NCBI GenBank assembly: GCA_964483805.1
Contig: CAZADH010000221.1
Location: 1-10,614 of the forward strand
DNA length: 10,614 bases
Direction of reading: 5' to 3'
Source: CAZADH01 sp964483805
Lineage (GTDB): Bacteria > Muiribacteriota > Ozemobacteria > Ozemobacterales > Ozemobacteraceae
Both the position numbers and the translations under genes were made by a program. Shown here one piece after another: positions 8,135 through 10,614 of the stretch. Below the pieces are notes generated by a model that saw only the letters and a program-made list of their open reading frames with translations, did no database searches and had not been told where the DNA came from. How positions within the stretch are numbered: the stretch's first letter is position 1; each line of letters opens with the position of its first letter.

Positions 8135-9091
8135 ATGCGACCGCTTCCCGTCAACGCCCGTGGCGATCCGGCGCTGCATCAGGTATCGCCGTCGGCGCAG
8201 TATGCGCTGAAACACAAGAAGCTGGGTGGCACGCGCACGTTCGAGTCGTGGCGCGGCCTCTTTGCCGAGCTGGCGGCGTTCGACACGCGGGTCGATCTCG
8301 CCCTGACCGACAGCAAGAACAAGGCTCAGTACGGCTGTATCGGTGCATTCATCAGCATTTTCGTGATGACCTTCGGCGGCACGGCCATCTTTGCCGCGCT
8401 CGACATCACCGACCTGCGCGTGGTCAATGCCGCGTTGGTACTGGGCGCGCTGGTGCCCATCGGACTGACGTTTTATGCCATCTATCAGCATTGGTTTCGC
8501 ACCAAGATCTTCAACGAGATCAACCTGTTCAATGAATTCCGCTTTCTGCTCGTCCCGGTTCTGCGCGCCCTGCGCCCCGATGTGGCCCCCGGTGCCCTGG
8601 CCTCACTCGAATTCTACGGAAGCGGACCGGCCGACACCAATCGGTCCGACGAGTACCCGGTCAAGAGCAGCCGCAGCAACGCCACCGAGCGTCAGGCACG
8701 GTTTGTCGACCGGTGGTGCGTCTTCACCGTGCCGCTGGCCAACAAGTGTCGGGTGCGCCTGACCTTCACGAGCACGTATTTACGAAATGTTCGTGAATGG
8801 ACCAACGTCAACGGCAAGAGCCGCAAGAAGACAAAGTGGAAAAAACGCCAGAGCGTCCTCATCGAACTGCGTGCCCCGCGGCGCAAGCTGCAGTTCGCCT
8901 CGGTGAGCCCCGAGTGCGAGGTCGTGCAGAAGGGTGACCGCAGTTGGGCACGCTGCCGGTTCAAACGCCGCCTGGCCAAGGTGACCGGCGATGACGCTCC
9001 CGACAAGTGTGTGCGCACGTCCGACGTGATGCTGCACGTGATGAAGCTGGCCAAGATGCTCGCACCCATTCCCGAAAGGACGGCCCGATGA
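8135..9091 (+). CDS. Uncharacterised two-helix membrane protein with basic C-terminal domain
   Basis: The family is not recognised. The 318-residue product has a soluble N-terminus (1-65), two predicted membrane helices at about 67-89 and 96-120, then a roughly 200-residue soluble domain. That domain is strongly basic, notably the SRKKTKWKKRQ stretch at 229-239 and KRRLAK at 277-282, with scattered cysteines (195, 205, 261, 274, 292). No signal peptide is seen; the short loop between the helices places both termini on the same side, probably the cytoplasm. ATG at 8135 is preferred because GAGAAGG (8121-8127) precedes it by 7 bases. An in-frame ATG at 8099 overlapping the kinase stop (ATGA) would add 12 residues and remains possible. 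The gene lies between the hybrid kinase and a zinc-finger-like protein, the latter overlapping its stop by four bases, so it probably acts with that protein and perhaps downstream of the kinase. The basic domain could bind nucleic acid, phospholipid or the acidic neighbour; this is inference. Confidence 0.8.
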   Translation: MRPLPVNARGDPALHQVSPSAQYALKHKKLGGTRTFESWRGLFAELAAFDTRVDLALTDSKNKAQYGCIGAFISIFVMTFGGTAIFAALDITDLRVVNAALVLGALVPIGLTFYAIYQHWFRTKIFNEINLFNEFRFLLVPVLRALRPDVAPGALASLEFYGSGPADTNRSDEYPVKSSRSNATERQARFVDRWCVFTVPLANKCRVRLTFTSTYLRNVREWTNVNGKSRKKTKWKKRQSVLIELRAPRRKLQFASVSPECEVVQKGDRSWARCRFKRRLAKVTGDDAPDKCVRTSDVMLHVMKLAKMLAPIPERTAR

Positions 9092-9468
9092 GCCCACGCG
9101 ATCTGTTCGATACCTGTCGCTACAAGCGCGGGTTCCTCTTCTTGCGCGACTGCGCGGAGCCGGCCGTGGGCGCGTGCAGCATCTGCGGTCGTCCCATCTG
9201 CCTGGCGCACCAGGCCCCGAGCACCGATGGCTCGATGGCGTGCCTCGAGTGTGCCGCGACCGATCAGCGCGAAGACCCCTTGTCGGTCAACGAAGAGACC
9301 GACAACATCGAATCCCGCCGCACCGGGATCTACAGCGAACTCGCCTACGAGCCGTCGTACGACGGCCACCACCGCTATTACAGCGACGCCGATTTCCGCA
9401 CCTTCGACGACCAGCAGATCGTCGACCACGAGAAACCGGCCAACCTCGACCACCACGGCGAGAGTTGA
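9088..9468 (+). CDS. Small Cys/His zinc-finger-like (B-box-like) protein with acidic tail
   Basis: The product is 126 residues with no close family recognised. Its N-terminal half holds a likely zinc site: Cys30 and Cys33 (CSIC), Cys38 and His41 (CLAH), and Cys52 and Cys55 (CLEC), with Cys10 and Cys22 further upstream. The CxxC-CxxH-CxxC spacing resembles B-box or small treble-clef zinc binders rather than a classical DNA-binding finger. The C-terminal half (about 60-126) is low in hydrophobics, acidic and rich in Asp, His and Tyr, and is probably disordered. The ATG at 9088 overlaps the previous stop (ATGA), which implies translational coupling and a joint function with the membrane protein; AAAGGA at 9075-9080 serves as ribosome binding site. 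Its acidic tail and the partner's basic domain could pair. Metal binding is inferred from spacing only. Confidence 0.8.
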   Translation: MSPRDLFDTCRYKRGFLFLRDCAEPAVGACSICGRPICLAHQAPSTDGSMACLECAATDQREDPLSVNEETDNIESRRTGIYSELAYEPSYDGHHRYYSDADFRTFDDQQIVDHEKPANLDHHGES

Positions 9469-9491
9469 TTGCCCACCAACGCGTTACCCCC

Positions 9492-9520
9492 CGTAGGGGC
9501 GCATCGCATGCGCCCCTACG
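9492..9520. repeat. Perfect 13-bp inverted repeat (dispersed-palindrome type)
   Basis: The arms CGTAGGGGCGCAT (9492-9504) and ATGCGCCCCTACG (9508-9520) are exact reverse complements around a 3-base loop. The element lies 23 bases after the stop of the zinc-finger-like gene and 53 bases before the next start. There is no T-run after it; instead C-rich sequence with CCCCGGGG (9524-9531) follows, so it is not a textbook intrinsic terminator, though the hairpin may still stop or stabilise transcripts. GTAGGGGCG-type palindromes resemble short dispersed intergenic repeats known from several bacterial groups, so other genomic copies are likely. Confidence 0.75.
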
Positions 9521-9573
9521 TTCCCCCGGGGTAGCCACAAAATTCGATTAGTACCGAACCGAGGAAATACCCC

Positions 9574-10614
9574 ATGAATACATTTAGCGCAGCACGGCGA
9601 CGCATCCTCTGGATCACCGAGCGGTTTCCGCCGCTGGTCGGTGGCATGGCCGTCAGTTGCGCCCGCCAGGTCGGTAACCTGCGCCGCGCCGGGTTTCACG
9701 TCGATGTGTGGGTGCTGGCGCGCACCGACCCCGATCAGGGCGAGGCGCGCTACGAGCGGGATGGTGGCCTCGACCGCTTCGTGCCGGTCGGCGAGGCGGT
9801 CGGCACCGCGGCGCAAACCGTTTTCCGCCACGTGACCATCGACCACCGGGCCGCCCCGTATCATCATGTCGTCGGCTTCGGCGTCAACTTTTCCGGGTTC
9901 TGTGCCACAACGTATGCACAATGGCTGCACCTGCCCTCGTTGGTGCTCGTGCGGGGCAACGACTTCGACCGCGACTGGTTCGAGCCCCGACTCGGGCACA
10001 CCGTCGCGGAGACCCTGCGCCGGGCCGACCACGTCGGCACCGTGTCGCCCGAAGCGGCCGACCGCATTCGCGCCCTCTTCCCGGGCAAGACCGTCAGTTG
10101 GATTCCGAACGCCGTCGATGCCCAGTGGCTGGCGCCGCTGCCGGCCGATCGCGCACGCGCCGAGAAGCTGCGGGCAGAATTGACCCCGACACCGGCGGAA
10201 CCGGCCGGTCATGGCGACCACAACAACCGCGAGTCCACCGGCCAACCCGCCGGACCGCGCCGTGCCGCCCCCCCCGTTATCGGTCTGTTCGGCGAACTCA
10301 AAGACAAGAAGGGCATCGGTTGGTGGCTCGAAGCGCTGCGCCAGGCGCAGGTCCTCGATCGGGTGACGCTGTTGGTGGTCGGCCGCCCCGATGCGGCGAC
10401 GGCCGCGATTCTCGATGACCCGGCACTCACCCCGAATGTGCGGCGGTTCGAGTTCTGCGCCCGCGAGGAACTGCCGGCCTACTATCTGGCGTGTGATTTC
10501 GTGGCGCTGCCCTCGCTCTACGAAGGTATGCCCAATGTATTGCTCGAAGCGATGGCATTGGGACGGGTCCCGATCGTCTCGGATGCCGGGGCGATGGGCG
10601 ATATCGTCACCGAT
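9574..10614 (+). CDS. GT4-family glycosyltransferase (3' end outside window)
   Basis: The first 347 residues of a GT-B glycosyltransferase are visible, open to the window end. The N-terminal half begins RILWITERFPPLVGGMAVS (10-28), the usual GT4 opening with a Gly-Gly acceptor loop, and includes VSWIPNAVD (174-182) at the domain junction. The donor half starts at VIGLFGELKDKKG (235-247) and contains the complete EX7E motif, Glu317 and Glu325 in EGMPNVLLEAMALG. The usual roughly 40-60 C-terminal residues are missing. An unusual stretch at about 203-233, rich in Pro, Gly, His and Asn, sits between the two halves and looks like a flexible linker insertion. ATG at 9574 has GAGGAAA (9561-9567) upstream at good spacing. 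It is separated from the kinase operon by the palindrome and has its own AT-richer upstream region (9536-9554), so it probably starts a new transcription unit, perhaps for polysaccharide or lipid-linked glycan synthesis. Sugar and acceptor are unknown. Confidence 0.88.
   Translation, partial: MNTFSAARRRILWITERFPPLVGGMAVSCARQVGNLRRAGFHVDVWVLARTDPDQGEARYERDGGLDRFVPVGEAVGTAAQTVFRHVTIDHRAAPYHHVVGFGVNFSGFCATTYAQWLHLPSLVLVRGNDFDRDWFEPRLGHTVAETLRRADHVGTVSPEAADRIRALFPGKTVSWIPNAVDAQWLAPLPADRARAEKLRAELTPTPAEPAGHGDHNNRESTGQPAGPRRAAPPVIGLFGELKDKKGIGWWLEALRQAQVLDRVTLLVVGRPDAATAAILDDPALTPNVRRFEFCAREELPAYYLACDFVALPSLYEGMPNVLLEAMALGRVPIVSDAGAMGDIVTD

Noticed and set aside
9484..10245. Long minus-strand open frame opposite the second glycosyltransferase
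   Set aside because: It mirrors the real + strand gene, has no recognisable motifs, and would cover the palindrome. Long antisense frames are expected in GC-rich DNA.

Overview
The window is a GC-rich (by eye roughly two-thirds G+C), densely coded stretch of bacterial DNA with all eight recognisable genes on the + strand. It opens inside hgcA and continues into hgcB, the gene pair that converts inorganic mercury to methylmercury. This points to an anaerobe, because HgcA depends on a low-potential corrinoid and the pair is known from sulfate reducers, iron reducers, methanogens, syntrophs and several uncultured phyla. A run of ten N at 5681-5690 marks a scaffolding gap, so the sequence is probably from a draft or metagenome-assembled genome. 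The phylum cannot be fixed from the sequence alone. The GC-rich coding, the large soluble hybrid kinase and the dispersed-repeat-like palindrome would fit Planctomycetota, Hydrogenedentota or deltaproteobacterial-type lineages, but this is only inference.

Region 1 (1-2100) is a tight operon: the 3' part of hgcA, then hgcB two bases later, then a cysK-type cysteine synthase 17 bases later. HgcA carries the methyl-corrinoid and transfers the methyl group to Hg(II). HgcB is the 2[4Fe-4S] ferredoxin that re-reduces it and probably hands over Hg(II) through its C-terminal cysteines. Here the HgcB tail is unusually long and has two Cys-Cys pairs plus a CxC. The cysteine synthase could supply thiol for Hg(II) uptake or methylmercury export. 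Region 2 (2269-3378) encodes an exported PQQ/BamB-like beta-propeller with seven cysteines.

Region 3 (3472-4800) is a GT4 glycosyltransferase. Region 4 (4841-9468) looks like a three-gene operon starting from a TATAAT-type promoter. It has a large cytoplasmic hybrid histidine kinase (AmiC-like ligand-binding domain, PAS, HisKA, HATPase, receiver, Hpt), then a two-helix membrane protein of unknown family, then a small Cys/His zinc-finger-like protein. The last two overlap by ATGA. The kinase is split on paper by the N gap, but it reads as one gene if the true gap is a multiple of three.

Region 5 (9469-10614) has a perfect 13-bp inverted repeat in the intergenic space, followed by a second GT4 glycosyltransferase that runs off the window end. 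No RNA genes, CRISPR arrays, insertion sequences or phage genes were seen.
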